Both the position numbers and the translations under genes were made by a program. 8,867 nucleotides of DNA from Sphingopyxis sp. (lineage in GTDB: Bacteria; Pseudomonadota; Alphaproteobacteria; Sphingomonadales; Sphingomonadaceae): positions 1 through 8,867 of the forward strand of contig JAHCKJ010000077.1 of the NCBI GenBank assembly GCA_026125835.1, read 5' to 3'. A model generated the notes under the pieces. That model worked only from the letters and a program-made list of their open reading frames with translations. It made no database searches and was not told the DNA's origin. Below are positions 1 through 6,532 of this stretch, piece by piece (the first letter of the stretch is position 1; every line of letters starts with the position of its first letter).

Positions 1-377
1 CGGGCCCGAACTATCCGTCGATCGAGGGAACATTGGTCGCGCGGACAGCGGGTGGCGCCGCGTTCACGATGCGGCCCGAAGCGCGGACTTTTCCGGGGTT
101 GATGGGCACCGCGCCGGTTGAAACCAACGAGGCGGCGCTGCTGACGCGACCGGGCGGCCAGCTATATGCGGTGCTGGGCCAGCCGGTGACGGGCGATGAC
201 GGCCGCGCCGATCGTTACCAGATCCGCCTGTGGTGGAAGCCGCTGGTATGGTGGATATGGCTTGGGGGCGGGTTGATCGCGCTTGGTGCCGCCTTGTCGC
301 TGGTCGGTCGCGCGCAGTTGCCGGGCATATGGCGCGCGCGGCGCCATCGCAAATCACAGGAGCGCTTTGCGCCATGA
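1..377 (+). CDS. ccmF: Cytochrome c-type biogenesis protein CcmF, C-terminal part (5' end outside window)
   Basis: The reading frame is open from base 3 to a TGA at 375-377, giving the last 124 residues of a protein that is normally about 650 residues long. CcmF is the inner-membrane haem lyase subunit of System I cytochrome c maturation; it takes haem from holo-CcmE and attaches it to apocytochrome in the periplasm. The visible part fits the family C-terminus: a periplasmic stretch with T-N-E-A-A-L and LYAVLG, then WWKPLVWWIW leading into the final membrane helix, then a basic cytoplasmic tail (RARRHRK). The next genes (ccmG, ccmH, ccmI) confirm the assignment. Its stop overlaps the ccmG start as ATGA, so the genes are co-transcribed and probably translationally coupled. 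Family identity is strong; the N-terminal WWD haem-binding domain lies upstream and cannot be checked. Confidence 0.9.
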   Translation, partial: GPNYPSIEGTLVARTAGGAAFTMRPEARTFPGLMGTAPVETNEAALLTRPGGQLYAVLGQPVTGDDGRADRYQIRLWWKPLVWWIWLGGGLIALGAALSLVGRAQLPGIWRARRHRKSQERFAP

Positions 378-904
378 CCAAACGCTGGGTATTGTTTGTG
401 CCGCTGGCGATCATGGGATTGTTGTTCGGCGCCTTCATCTACCGGCTGGTAACGCCCGCCGAAACGCTGATCCGGTCACAATGGATCGACAAGCCGATGC
501 CGCTGTTCGACCTGCCGCCCGCGACCGCGGGGGTCGAGGGGTTGAACAGCAGCCAGCTTGCCGACGGCAAGCCGCGACTGGTCAACGTGTTCGCCAGCTG
601 GTGTATCCCGTGCCGGGCCGAAGCGCCGCAGCTCGAAGCCTTGAAGGCCGCGGGTGTGCCGATCGACGGCATCGCGATCCGCGACCGGCCGGAGGATGTC
701 GCAACCTTCCTGCGTGAATATGGCAATCCGTTCGACCGCATCGGATCCGATATGCAAAGCAGCGTCCAGATCGCGCTGGGTTCGTCGGGCGTTCCCGAAA
801 CCTTCCTGATCGACGGCAAAGGAATTATTCGCGAACAGCATCAGGGCATCATTCTGGCCGAACAGGTACCCGAAATCATCGCCAAGCTGGAGGCAATGAA
901 GTGA
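374..904 (+). CDS. ccmG: Thiol:disulfide interchange protein CcmG/DsbE
   Basis: This 176-residue membrane-anchored periplasmic thioredoxin keeps apocytochrome c cysteines (directly or through CcmH) reduced for haem ligation. Residues 5-25 form a single N-terminal signal anchor. The thioredoxin fold follows, with the active site WCIPC at residues 76-80 (Cys77 and Cys80) and the cis-proline segment GVPET at 139-143 followed by FLID, which is typical of DsbE rather than general thioredoxins. Its length matches the family (about 175-185). The ATG at 374 is chosen because it overlaps the ccmF stop (ATGA), gives a clean signal anchor, and follows AGGAG at 358-362. An in-frame extension back to 230 would only read ccmF sequence in another frame. 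The stop at 902-904 overlaps the GTG start of ccmH. Confidence 0.95.
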   Translation: MTKRWVLFVPLAIMGLLFGAFIYRLVTPAETLIRSQWIDKPMPLFDLPPATAGVEGLNSSQLADGKPRLVNVFASWCIPCRAEAPQLEALKAAGVPIDGIAIRDRPEDVATFLREYGNPFDRIGSDMQSSVQIALGSSGVPETFLIDGKGIIREQHQGIILAEQVPEIIAKLEAMK

Positions 905-1374
905 GCCGAATGCGCTTGCTTTCGTCTCGCGGGCACGCATGTTTTTTGGCGGCGCTGCTGCTTGCCATTGGTGCTACGGTCGGCGCTCCGTCGTTCGCCC
1001 AGAACCGCTTGCCGCCGGCGCCCTACGCCTATGAACAGCTGAATGACCCCGAGAAAGAGGCCCGCGCCAAGGCGTTGATGGACGAACTGCGCTGCCTCGT
1101 CTGCCAGGGCCAGTCGATCGCCGACAGCGACGCCCCGCTGGCGGGCGATATGCGGCACGAAGTCCGCAGCAAGATCGCTGCGGGCGAAAGCCCCGACGCG
1201 ATCAAGAAGTGGCTGGTGGCGCGCTATGGCAATTGGGTCAGTTATGACCCGCCTTTCGATGCCGCCACCGCGTTCCTCTGGCTGGGGCCGTTCCTGTTCC
1301 TGCTGCTCGGCGGATGGCTCGCATTCGGACGCTTCCGGCGCGGTGGTGACGAAGTCGGGGAGGGCGAGGCATGA
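901..1374 (+). CDS. ccmH: Cytochrome c-type biogenesis protein CcmH (CycL)
   Basis: This 157-residue thiol oxidoreductase subunit of the apocytochrome c reduction/haem ligation complex acts on the periplasmic face of the inner membrane. It has an N-terminal signal peptide, with a hydrophobic run at about 13-28 and likely cleavage after SFA near residue 33. The diagnostic CcmH motif LRCLVCQGQ follows, with the redox pair Cys65 and Cys68. After it come the conserved SIADSDAPLA segment and a three-helix bundle ending in RYGNWVSYDPPF. One transmembrane helix (about 124-142) and a short charged tail complete it. The GTG at 901 is preferred over the ATG at 910 because GGAGG at 889-893 sits 7 bases before the GTG (16 before the ATG) and the GTG overlaps the ccmG stop. 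It lacks the TPR domain fused to E. coli CcmH; that part is the separate next gene. Confidence 0.95.
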   Translation: MSRMRLLSSRGHACFLAALLLAIGATVGAPSFAQNRLPPAPYAYEQLNDPEKEARAKALMDELRCLVCQGQSIADSDAPLAGDMRHEVRSKIAAGESPDAIKKWLVARYGNWVSYDPPFDAATAFLWLGPFLFLLLGGWLAFGRFRRGGDEVGEGEA

Positions 1375-2021
1375 TCTGGCTGTGGGTCATGCTCGCGGCG
1401 CTGGTGACGATCGTTGCCCTGTTCGTACTCGGCAAGCTGCCTGCCGCAGCACGGCCTCTCGCCGCGGCAGCAGTAATGCTGGGGCTGGCGGGCTATGCGC
1501 TACAGGGCAGCCCGTCGCTGCCGGGCAAGCCGGTGGCGGCACCCGAGGAGCCCGAGGGTTTTGGCGATGTCATCGCAGACCAGCGGCAGGGCATGGCTGA
1601 CCGTTTCGGCCCGGCCGCCCAGTGGCTGGGCATGTCCGACGGCTTTGCGCGCACGGGCAAGACCGAACTGGCGGCAAAGACCTTGCAGAAGGGCTTGGAC
1701 CGCTATCCCGACAATGTCGATCTGTGGGTCGGGCTGGGTAATGCGCTGACCGCGCACGGCGGCGGGATGATGTCGCCCGCGGCGGCGCTGGCGTTCGACG
1801 AGGCAGCGCGGCGCGATCCGAGCCATCCCGCACCGCCCTTTTTTGCCGGACTCGCGTTGGCGCAGGGCGGCGATCTGAAGGGCGCCGAGGCGGTGTGGAG
1901 CGAGCTTCTGGCACGGAGCCCGGCCGATGCGCCGTGGCGCGGCGACCTCGAAATGCGGCTGGCACAACTGCGGCAGGCGATGGGGCCGCGATTGCCGACC
2001 GGGGCGACGGAAGCCCCTTGA
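1371..2021 (+). CDS. ccmI: CcmI/CycH-like cytochrome c biogenesis protein with TPR repeats (short form)
   Basis: A 216-residue protein with two predicted membrane helices (about 2-20 and 28-44) followed by a periplasmic domain with roughly three TPR-like helix pairs (about 83-115, 117-150 and 153-186; for example AAKTLQKGLDRYPDN and GDLKGAEAVWSELLARSP). In the family, CcmI is the apocytochrome c chaperone that binds the C-terminal helix of the apoprotein and hands it to CcmF/CcmH. The ATG overlaps the ccmH stop (ATGA) and follows a GGGGAGGG tract at 1357-1364. It is much shorter than classical CcmI proteins of about 350-400 residues: the membrane part and the TPRs remain, and the distal C-terminal region is missing. 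The codon pattern matches its neighbours, so this looks like a lineage form rather than a truncated gene. It appears to be the last gene of the operon. Confidence 0.85.
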   Translation: MIWLWVMLAALVTIVALFVLGKLPAAARPLAAAAVMLGLAGYALQGSPSLPGKPVAAPEEPEGFGDVIADQRQGMADRFGPAAQWLGMSDGFARTGKTELAAKTLQKGLDRYPDNVDLWVGLGNALTAHGGGMMSPAAALAFDEAARRDPSHPAPPFFAGLALAQGGDLKGAEAVWSELLARSPADAPWRGDLEMRLAQLRQAMGPRLPTGATEAP

Positions 2022-2042
2022 AATGGGCGCTATTACAATCGT

Positions 2043-2064
2043 GCGCGCTCGTCTAAAGGCGCGC
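2043..2064 (+). promoter_or_regulatory. GC-rich hairpin spanning the kup Shine-Dalgarno sequence
   Basis: The 44 bp between ccmI and kup hold a perfect 6-bp inverted repeat, GCGCGC at 2043-2048 and again at 2059-2064, with a 10-nt loop and a possible extra inner T-G wobble pair. The likely kup ribosome binding site, AAAGG at 2055-2059, lies in the loop and the 3' arm, 6 bases before the ATG at 2066. If it folds in the mRNA, the stem would partly mask initiation. No U-tract follows, so it is not a convincing terminator of the ccm operon. The repeat is seen; a regulatory role is inference, and alternating GC is common in DNA of this composition. Confidence 0.35.
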
Positions 2065-2065
2065 G

Positions 2066-4027
2066 ATGACTGCTGAGTCGCAAAATGGCGCGCGCAGCGC
2101 GGAAACCGCTGCACCGAGCGCCGCCGACACCGGCCATTATGGTCACGGCCACCACGGCGATGGCAAGCTGAAGCTTGCGGTCGGCGCGGTAGGCGTCGTG
2201 TTCGGCGACATCGGGACAAGCCCGCTCTACGCCTTCCGCGAAACTTTTGCCGGGCACCATCCGATCGAACCCGATCGCCTGCACATCTATGGCGTGTTGA
2301 GCCTGGTATTCTGGTCGATGATGCTGGTCGTCACCTTCAAATATGTGCTGACGATCATGAAGGCCGACAACAAGGGCGAAGGCGGCAGCCTTGCTTTGCT
2401 GGCATTGATCAGCCGTTCGTCGGGAGAAAAGCGCTGGACCTGGCCGATCATCCTGCTCGGGGTGTTCGCGACCGCGCTCTTTTACGGCGACAGCATGATC
2501 ACCCCGGCAATGTCCGTACTGTCGGCGACCGAAGGGCTGCGCTATATCGACCCGGGGTTTGCTCCGTACATCGTGCCGATCGCGCTGGCGATCCTGATCG
2601 GTCTCTTCGCCCTCCAGTCGCGCGGAACCGCCAAGGTCGGGGCGCTTTTTGGCCCGATCATGCTGACATATTTCCTGACGCTCGCCGGGCTGGGGATCAT
2701 GCACATCGCTGCCAATCCGTGGATCATCGCCGAAACGCTCAATCCGGTAAACGCGTTACGGTTTTTCTACGTCGACGGATTTACGGCGTTCATTGCGCTG
2801 GGCGCCGTGGTTTTGGCGGTTACCGGCGCCGAAGCGCTGTATGCCGACATGGGCCATTTCGGCCGCGGGCCGATCGGGATCAGCTGGCTGGCCTTCGTGC
2901 TGCCGGCACTGATGCTGAATTACATGGGGCAAGGGGCGATGGTGCTGGCCGCCGAGGCGGGTCCTCGCGCCGACCTGATTTCCGACCCGTTCTTCCAGAT
3001 GATGCCCCAATATCTTGAGGTGCCGGTCGTCATCCTGGCGCTCCTTGCAACGATTATTGCCAGCCAGGCGGTGATTTCGGGTGCCTTCTCGCTGACCCAG
3101 CAGGCGATCCAGCTCGGCTTCATGCCGCGGCTGCGCGTCGAGCATACCAGCGCTTCGGCGGCGGGGCAGATCTATATCCCCGTCGTCAACTGGGGGCTGA
3201 TGGTCATGGTCGTGCTGCTGGTCATCGGCTTTGGATCGTCGAGCAACCTGGCCGCCGCTTATGGCATCGCCGTGACCGGGGCCATGTTCATCGACACCTG
3301 CCTGTTGAGCGTTGTGCTTTTCACCCTGTGGAAATGGCCGGCGTGGAAGGCACTGCCGGTGCTGGCGGTGTTCTTCACCGTCGATATCGCTTATTTCGGC
3401 GCCAATCTGATCAAGGTTCCCGACGGCGGCTGGGTGCCGCTGGCGATCGGGCTCACCATCTTTACGATGCTCACGACCTGGTCGCGGGGTCGCAAGCTGA
3501 TGCAGCAGGAAATGGCCGAGGGCGCGATGCCGATCCCGGTGTTCGTCAAATCGGCGGCGAACAGCGCGACGCGCGTACCGGGAACGGCGGTGTTCATGAC
3601 CTCGACGTCGGACGGGGTTCCGCATGCGCTGCTCCATAACCTGAAGCACAACAAGGTCTTGCACGAACGCATCATCCTGCTGACGATCAAGATCGCCGAC
3701 GTGCCGTTCGTCCAGGAAGAAAAATTGTGCCAGCTCGAGGATCTGGGCCGCGGGTTCCACCGGCTGATCCTGCATTACGGCTTTATGCAGCCGGTCGACG
3801 TGCCCGAGGCGCTCGGCCGGGTCACGAGCTGCGGCGGCGAATTCAAGATGATCGAAACCAGCTTTTTCCTGTCGCGCCAGACGTTGATCGCGGCAAGCAA
3901 GCCGGGGATGCCGATCTGGCGCGAAAAGCTGTTCGCGTGGATGCTGCGCAATTCGGAAAGCGCGATGGAGTATTTCCGTCTGCCGACCAATCGGGTGGTC
4001 GAGTTGGGCAGCCAGGTCGCGATCTGA
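2066..4027 (+). CDS. kup: Potassium uptake protein Kup (K+/H+ symporter, KUP/HAK/KT family)
   Basis: A 653-residue inner-membrane K+ transporter that imports potassium with protons. The length fits the family (about 620-680). Hallmarks are visible in order: GVVFGDIGTSPLYA at about 43-57 in the first helix, KADNKGEGG at 99-107, LFYGDSMITPA at 138-148, and later FGRGPI, about 12 hydrophobic helices up to roughly residue 470, then a soluble C-terminal domain of about 170 residues. The cytosolic N-terminus has a His/Gly cluster (GHYGHGHHGDG, about 23-33), which could bind metal but may only be a flexible tail. The ATG at 2066 follows AAAGG by 6 bases. Only 44 bp separate it from ccmI, so read-through from the ccm operon is possible although the functions are unrelated. 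The K+ specificity of the individual protein is inferred from family membership. Confidence 0.96.
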   Translation: MTAESQNGARSAETAAPSAADTGHYGHGHHGDGKLKLAVGAVGVVFGDIGTSPLYAFRETFAGHHPIEPDRLHIYGVLSLVFWSMMLVVTFKYVLTIMKADNKGEGGSLALLALISRSSGEKRWTWPIILLGVFATALFYGDSMITPAMSVLSATEGLRYIDPGFAPYIVPIALAILIGLFALQSRGTAKVGALFGPIMLTYFLTLAGLGIMHIAANPWIIAETLNPVNALRFFYVDGFTAFIALGAVVLAVTGAEALYADMGHFGRGPIGISWLAFVLPALMLNYMGQGAMVLAAEAGPRADLISDPFFQMMPQYLEVPVVILALLATIIASQAVISGAFSLTQQAIQLGFMPRLRVEHTSASAAGQIYIPVVNWGLMVMVVLLVIGFGSSSNLAAAYGIAVTGAMFIDTCLLSVVLFTLWKWPAWKALPVLAVFFTVDIAYFGANLIKVPDGGWVPLAIGLTIFTMLTTWSRGRKLMQQEMAEGAMPIPVFVKSAANSATRVPGTAVFMTSTSDGVPHALLHNLKHNKVLHERIILLTIKIADVPFVQEEKLCQLEDLGRGFHRLILHYGFMQPVDVPEALGRVTSCGGEFKMIETSFFLSRQTLIAASKPGMPIWREKLFAWMLRNSESAMEYFRLPTNRVVELGSQVAI

Positions 4028-4129
4028 ATACGGCGGCGGAATTAACCCGGCGTCATGTGCGATTATCCGTTTGAAGATTGACCATAGTCTTGCGATGCAA
4101 GCGCAAGGCGATGGAGGTTGGCCAGCGAG
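4028..4129. other. Intergenic region between kup and the AHH-linked gene
   Basis: These 102 bp contain no convincing hairpin-plus-T-tract terminator for kup. A small dyad, CTTGCG at 4089-4094 and CGCAAG at 4102-4107, is present, along with the inner repeat TTGC-GAT-GCAA (4090-4100). TTGAAG (4071-4076) and TTGACC (4078-4083) resemble -35 elements, but I see no good -10 at the right distance from either, so a promoter here is only possible. GGAGG at 4113-4117 is the best ribosome binding candidate for the next gene. Confidence 0.4.
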
Positions 4130-4951
4130 ATGAACGCGGGGAACACGAACGCTCTGACCCGGCCGGTGCCGCCGGAACCCTTCGCGCTGGTTGTCGGCGA
4201 AGCCATGCGGGGCCGGTCGATGGATGCACTGGAAACGGCGCTGCGCCACATGGGATTTCGACCCGAGCGGATCGACGGCGACGATATGGGTGTCATGGCG
4301 CCGCGTTTTCGACTGCATTTCGGCGGATCGACAGTTGTGGCCGGTCCCGCCGACGATGCCGCGCTGGACGGCGCCGAGCCCGATCATCCGTCGACCAGTC
4401 TTCTCGCCGCCAGTTTGCCGCGCGACTGGCGGCAGAACGGGGGTTGCTGGATATTCGTATCGGACGTTGGCGACGAAATTTCGGCGTCGTCCGGCCAGCC
4501 GACCCGGATGCGCGAATTTTTCAAGATGATGGTGCTGCTGATCGACCTGTTCGATGCCAGCCATCTTTTCTGGTCGCCCGCGCGACTGTGGTCGGACGCG
4601 GCGCAATTTCGCGCGTCGATCGCCGAAATGCTGGCGAGCGGGATGCCGCCGGTGCTGCACCTCGTCGCGTTTCGGCGCCGCGAAGATGCCGACGGTGCCA
4701 GCATGGCGACGCGCGGACTAGCGCTGTTCGCGGGGCAGGAACTGGAGGCCCGGATCCCCGAGGGATGGACGGTTGCCGACATGGTGAAACGGCTGTCCCG
4801 ACTGGCGCTCGATATGATTTTGAACGGTCCGGTGCAGCACGACCGCACGATGCGCGGGTTGGAAGGCGGCGAGTGGATCGACCTGTCGCCATCGTCCGCT
4901 ACCGGCGGTCGGCGATCGACCGTGGTGGTCGAGTTTGGCCGCGATCGCTGA
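4130..4951 (+). CDS. Protein of unknown function, DUF4261-like, coupled to an AHH-domain gene
   Basis: A 273-residue protein I cannot name with certainty. It is predicted to be soluble and cytoplasmic, with no signal peptide or clear membrane helix. Residues about 18-70 look like an alpha/beta segment (FALVVGEAM, then ALRHMGFRPERI). The middle has FKMMVLLIDLFDASHLFWSPARLW (131-154), where the mostly hydrophobic helix seems to be part of a fold. Residues 173-230 run PPVLHLVAFRR, then TRGLALFAGQELEARIP, then a helix VADMVKRLSRLALDMI. That C-terminal layout (W-S-P, then TRGL-x-x-F-x-G-x-E-L-E, then a helix) reminds me of DUF4261 proteins, but this is recall, not a search. The ATG at 4130 follows GGAGG (4113-4117) by 12 bases; an in-frame TTG at 4118 abuts that motif and is less likely. 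Its stop overlaps the next start (TGATG), so the two are co-expressed and may act together. No function is assigned. Confidence 0.75.
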   Translation: MNAGNTNALTRPVPPEPFALVVGEAMRGRSMDALETALRHMGFRPERIDGDDMGVMAPRFRLHFGGSTVVAGPADDAALDGAEPDHPSTSLLAASLPRDWRQNGGCWIFVSDVGDEISASSGQPTRMREFFKMMVLLIDLFDASHLFWSPARLWSDAAQFRASIAEMLASGMPPVLHLVAFRRREDADGASMATRGLALFAGQELEARIPEGWTVADMVKRLSRLALDMILNGPVQHDRTMRGLEGGEWIDLSPSSATGGRRSTVVVEFGRDR

Positions 4952-5436
4952 TGCCGGGCCGCGGCTGGCAGGGCGCACCGCCACCGCAACCGGGCTTCCA
5001 GCGACATCATCTGATCCCGATCGCGCTGTTGCGGCGGGGGCAGATGGCGGCGATGTTCGATCATTTGCAACCCGAGGGCTTTGTCCTCGCGGATTTCCGC
5101 CGCAACGGGGTGATACTGCCCGCCTGCGAGGGGAAAGCGCTATTGTCGGGCCATGCGCTGCACCGCGGGCCGCATCAGAGTTATAGCGATGTCGCCGCCG
5201 CACGGGTCGAGGGTATTCGCGCCCATTTCGCGCTGCACGCGGCGTCGGATCCGCGCTTCGCGCGGCGGACGGCGGTGATGCGGCTACGGCTGCTGCAGGA
5301 TACGGTTCGCAGGGCGTTGACCGACCGGCACGGGGCAGGGTTCTGGCTCAACCGCCGCGATCCGATGCGGCTGTTTGTCGATCGCCCCTATCTGGACGAG
5401 GCGATCGAGCGGGTTTTCGGCGACGTTACAGCCTGA
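4951..5436 (+). CDS. AHH-domain protein, putative HNH/Endo VII-superfamily nuclease
   Basis: A 161-residue protein carrying an AHH-type nuclease signature near its N-terminus: paired histidines RHHLIP (His19-His20), then RNGVILP (51-57), then HALHRGPHQSY (68-78), a spacing and residue pattern typical of AHH domains (xHH-I-P, N-G-V-x-L-P, H-x-G-x-H-x-x-Y). The family belongs to the HNH/Endonuclease VII fold and is best known as the C-terminal toxin module of polymorphic toxins. Here it is free-standing, with no secretion, PAAR, RHS or other delivery domain. A second helical segment (about 82-155) has no motif I recognise. The ATG at 4951 shares its A with the upstream TGA and has no Shine-Dalgarno, so translation probably depends on coupling to the upstream gene. 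The same frame stays open upstream to 4078, but that part is Arg/Gly-rich out-of-frame reading of the 4130 gene. Catalytic activity is inferred, not shown. Its 3' end overlaps the convergent gene by 11 bp. Confidence 0.8.
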   Translation: MPGRGWQGAPPPQPGFQRHHLIPIALLRRGQMAAMFDHLQPEGFVLADFRRNGVILPACEGKALLSGHALHRGPHQSYSDVAAARVEGIRAHFALHAASDPRFARRTAVMRLRLLQDTVRRALTDRHGAGFWLNRRDPMRLFVDRPYLDEAIERVFGDVTA

Positions 5437-6397
5437 CCTTCGCTTCCAGCTCGCGCCGTGCCGCCAGATATTGGGATTCGAGTTCGGCTACGAAGTCGGC
5501 GACGGGGCGCACCGCGGTGACCGGGCCGATGCCCTGGCCCGAACCCCAGATGTCTTTCCACGCCTTGACCTTGGTGTTGCCGCCCGATCCGAAGTTCATT
5601 GTCGACAGGTCGCCTTCGGGCAGGTTGTCGGGGTCCATGCCCGCCGCGACGATCGATTGGCGGAGGTAATTGCCATGCACCCCGGTGAACAGGTTCGAAT
5701 AGACGATGTCGGCGGCGCGACCTTCGACGATGCCATCCTTATAGCCTTGGTCGGCGTTGGCTTCGGCGGTGGCGATGAAGGCGCTGCCGATATAGGCGAG
5801 GTCGGCGCCGCACGCCTGCGCCGCCAGCACCGATCGGCCATGGCCGATCGCGCCCGACAGCGCGACGGGGCCATCGAACCATTCGCGGATTTCCTGCACC
5901 AGCGCGAAAGGCGACTGCCGCCCGGCATGACCGCCCGCGCCCGCGGCGACCGGGATCAGCCCGTCCGCGCCCTTTTCCACCGCTTTCCGCGCGAACCGGT
6001 CGTCGATGACGTCGTGGAGCGTGATACCGCCCCAGCCATGTACCGCCTGATTGAGTTCCTCGCGCGCGCCGAGCGAGGTGATGGTGATCGGCACCTTCCA
6101 TTTCGCGCAGGTTGCGATGTCCGCTTCCAGCCGGTCGTTCGATTTATGGACGATCTGGTTGACCGCATAGGGCGCCGACAGGCGGTCGGGATTGTCGCGG
6201 TCCCAAGCGGCGAGTTCTTCGGTGATCCGGTGCAGCCATTCGTCGAGCAACGTCTGCGGCCGGGCGTTCAGGGCCGGGAAACTGCCGACGACGCCCGCTT
6301 TGCACTGCGCAATGACCAGTTCCGGCCCCGATACGATGAACAGGGGCGAGCCGATGACGGGCAGGCGCAGGCGGTCGAAAATCGGGGGAAGGGCCAT
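5426..6397 (-). CDS. Nitronate monooxygenase family flavoprotein (2-nitropropane dioxygenase-like)
   Basis: A 323-residue FMN-dependent TIM-barrel enzyme. Family members oxidise alkyl nitronates (such as propionate 3-nitronate) to carbonyl compounds and nitrite, and some relatives act as enoyl reductases, so the substrate here is open. Visible features are the N-terminal P-V-I-G-S-P-L (13-19), the AGAGGHAG segment at 152-159 with the expected active-site His157, SGAIGHGRSV at 181-190 and YIGSAFIAT at 202-210 for phosphate/FMN binding, and a C-terminal WGSGQGIG (284-291) like the WSAGQ segment of the family. No signal peptide is seen. The ATG (complement of 6395-6397) follows GGAGAG (complement of 6404-6409) by 6 bases. 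The TAA lies inside the end of the convergent AHH gene. It appears monocistronic, with its own upstream region containing a dyad. Confidence 0.9.
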   Translation of the reverse strand: MALPPIFDRLRLPVIGSPLFIVSGPELVIAQCKAGVVGSFPALNARPQTLLDEWLHRITEELAAWDRDNPDRLSAPYAVNQIVHKSNDRLEADIATCAKWKVPITITSLGAREELNQAVHGWGGITLHDVIDDRFARKAVEKGADGLIPVAAGAGGHAGRQSPFALVQEIREWFDGPVALSGAIGHGRSVLAAQACGADLAYIGSAFIATAEANADQGYKDGIVEGRAADIVYSNLFTGVHGNYLRQSIVAAGMDPDNLPEGDLSTMNFGSGGNTKVKAWKDIWGSGQGIGPVTAVRPVADFVAELESQYLAARRELEAKVRL

Positions 6398-6425
6398 GAA
6401 TCACTCTCCGGTAGCAGTTTGAAAC

Positions 6426-6450
6426 TGACCTTAACGTAAACGGAAGGTCA
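6426..6450. promoter_or_regulatory. 25-bp dyad, likely operator upstream of the monooxygenase gene
   Basis: Perfect 7-bp arms, TGACCTT (6426-6432) and AAGGTCA (6444-6450), flank an 11-bp centre containing ACGTAAACG. The right-hand arm is 53 bp from the monooxygenase start and the left edge 29 bp, a normal operator position. Read toward the gene it is TGACCTTCC-N7-TTAAGGTCA, which resembles MerR-family operators (ACCTT...AAGGT dyads lying in a long promoter spacer). TTGCGT just outside the dyad could be a -35 element, but I see no strong -10. The repeat is seen; the regulator family is inference, and no regulator gene lies in the window. Confidence 0.5.
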
Positions 6451-6532
6451 CGCAAGACCCGCTCGCGGTCATTGCAAGAACAAGTCGCTTGGGGAATCCG
6501 GTCGATGTCACTGGCGCGCGGATTCTGCCTCG

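Noticed and set aside
230..373. Upstream extension of ccmG
   Set aside because: It overlaps the C-terminus of ccmF in another frame; the ATG at 374 gives a normal signal anchor, family length and the ATGA coupling seen in the rest of the operon.
4071..4100. Promoter with TTGAAG or TTGACC before the AHH-linked gene
   Set aside because: Neither has a recognisable -10 element 16-18 bp downstream, so I list the boxes only as part of the intergenic description.
2756..4660. A 634-codon open frame on the minus strand, antisense to kup and the next gene
   Set aside because: The translation is Arg/His/Gln-rich and low in hydrophobic order with no motif, while the plus strand carries a clear Kup protein. 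It is the mirror frame expected in GC-rich coding DNA.
4078..4950. N-terminal extension of the AHH gene, giving a 452-residue fusion protein
   Set aside because: The extra part is Arg/Gly/Ala-rich without secondary-structure pattern and reads out of frame through the 4130-4951 gene, which has normal protein composition. The AHH motif begins only after 4951.
5375..6439. A 354-codon plus-strand frame opposite the monooxygenase
   Set aside because: It is rich in Asp, Arg and Gly with no recognisable motif, whereas the minus strand encodes a full-length TIM-barrel flavoprotein with its active-site histidine.
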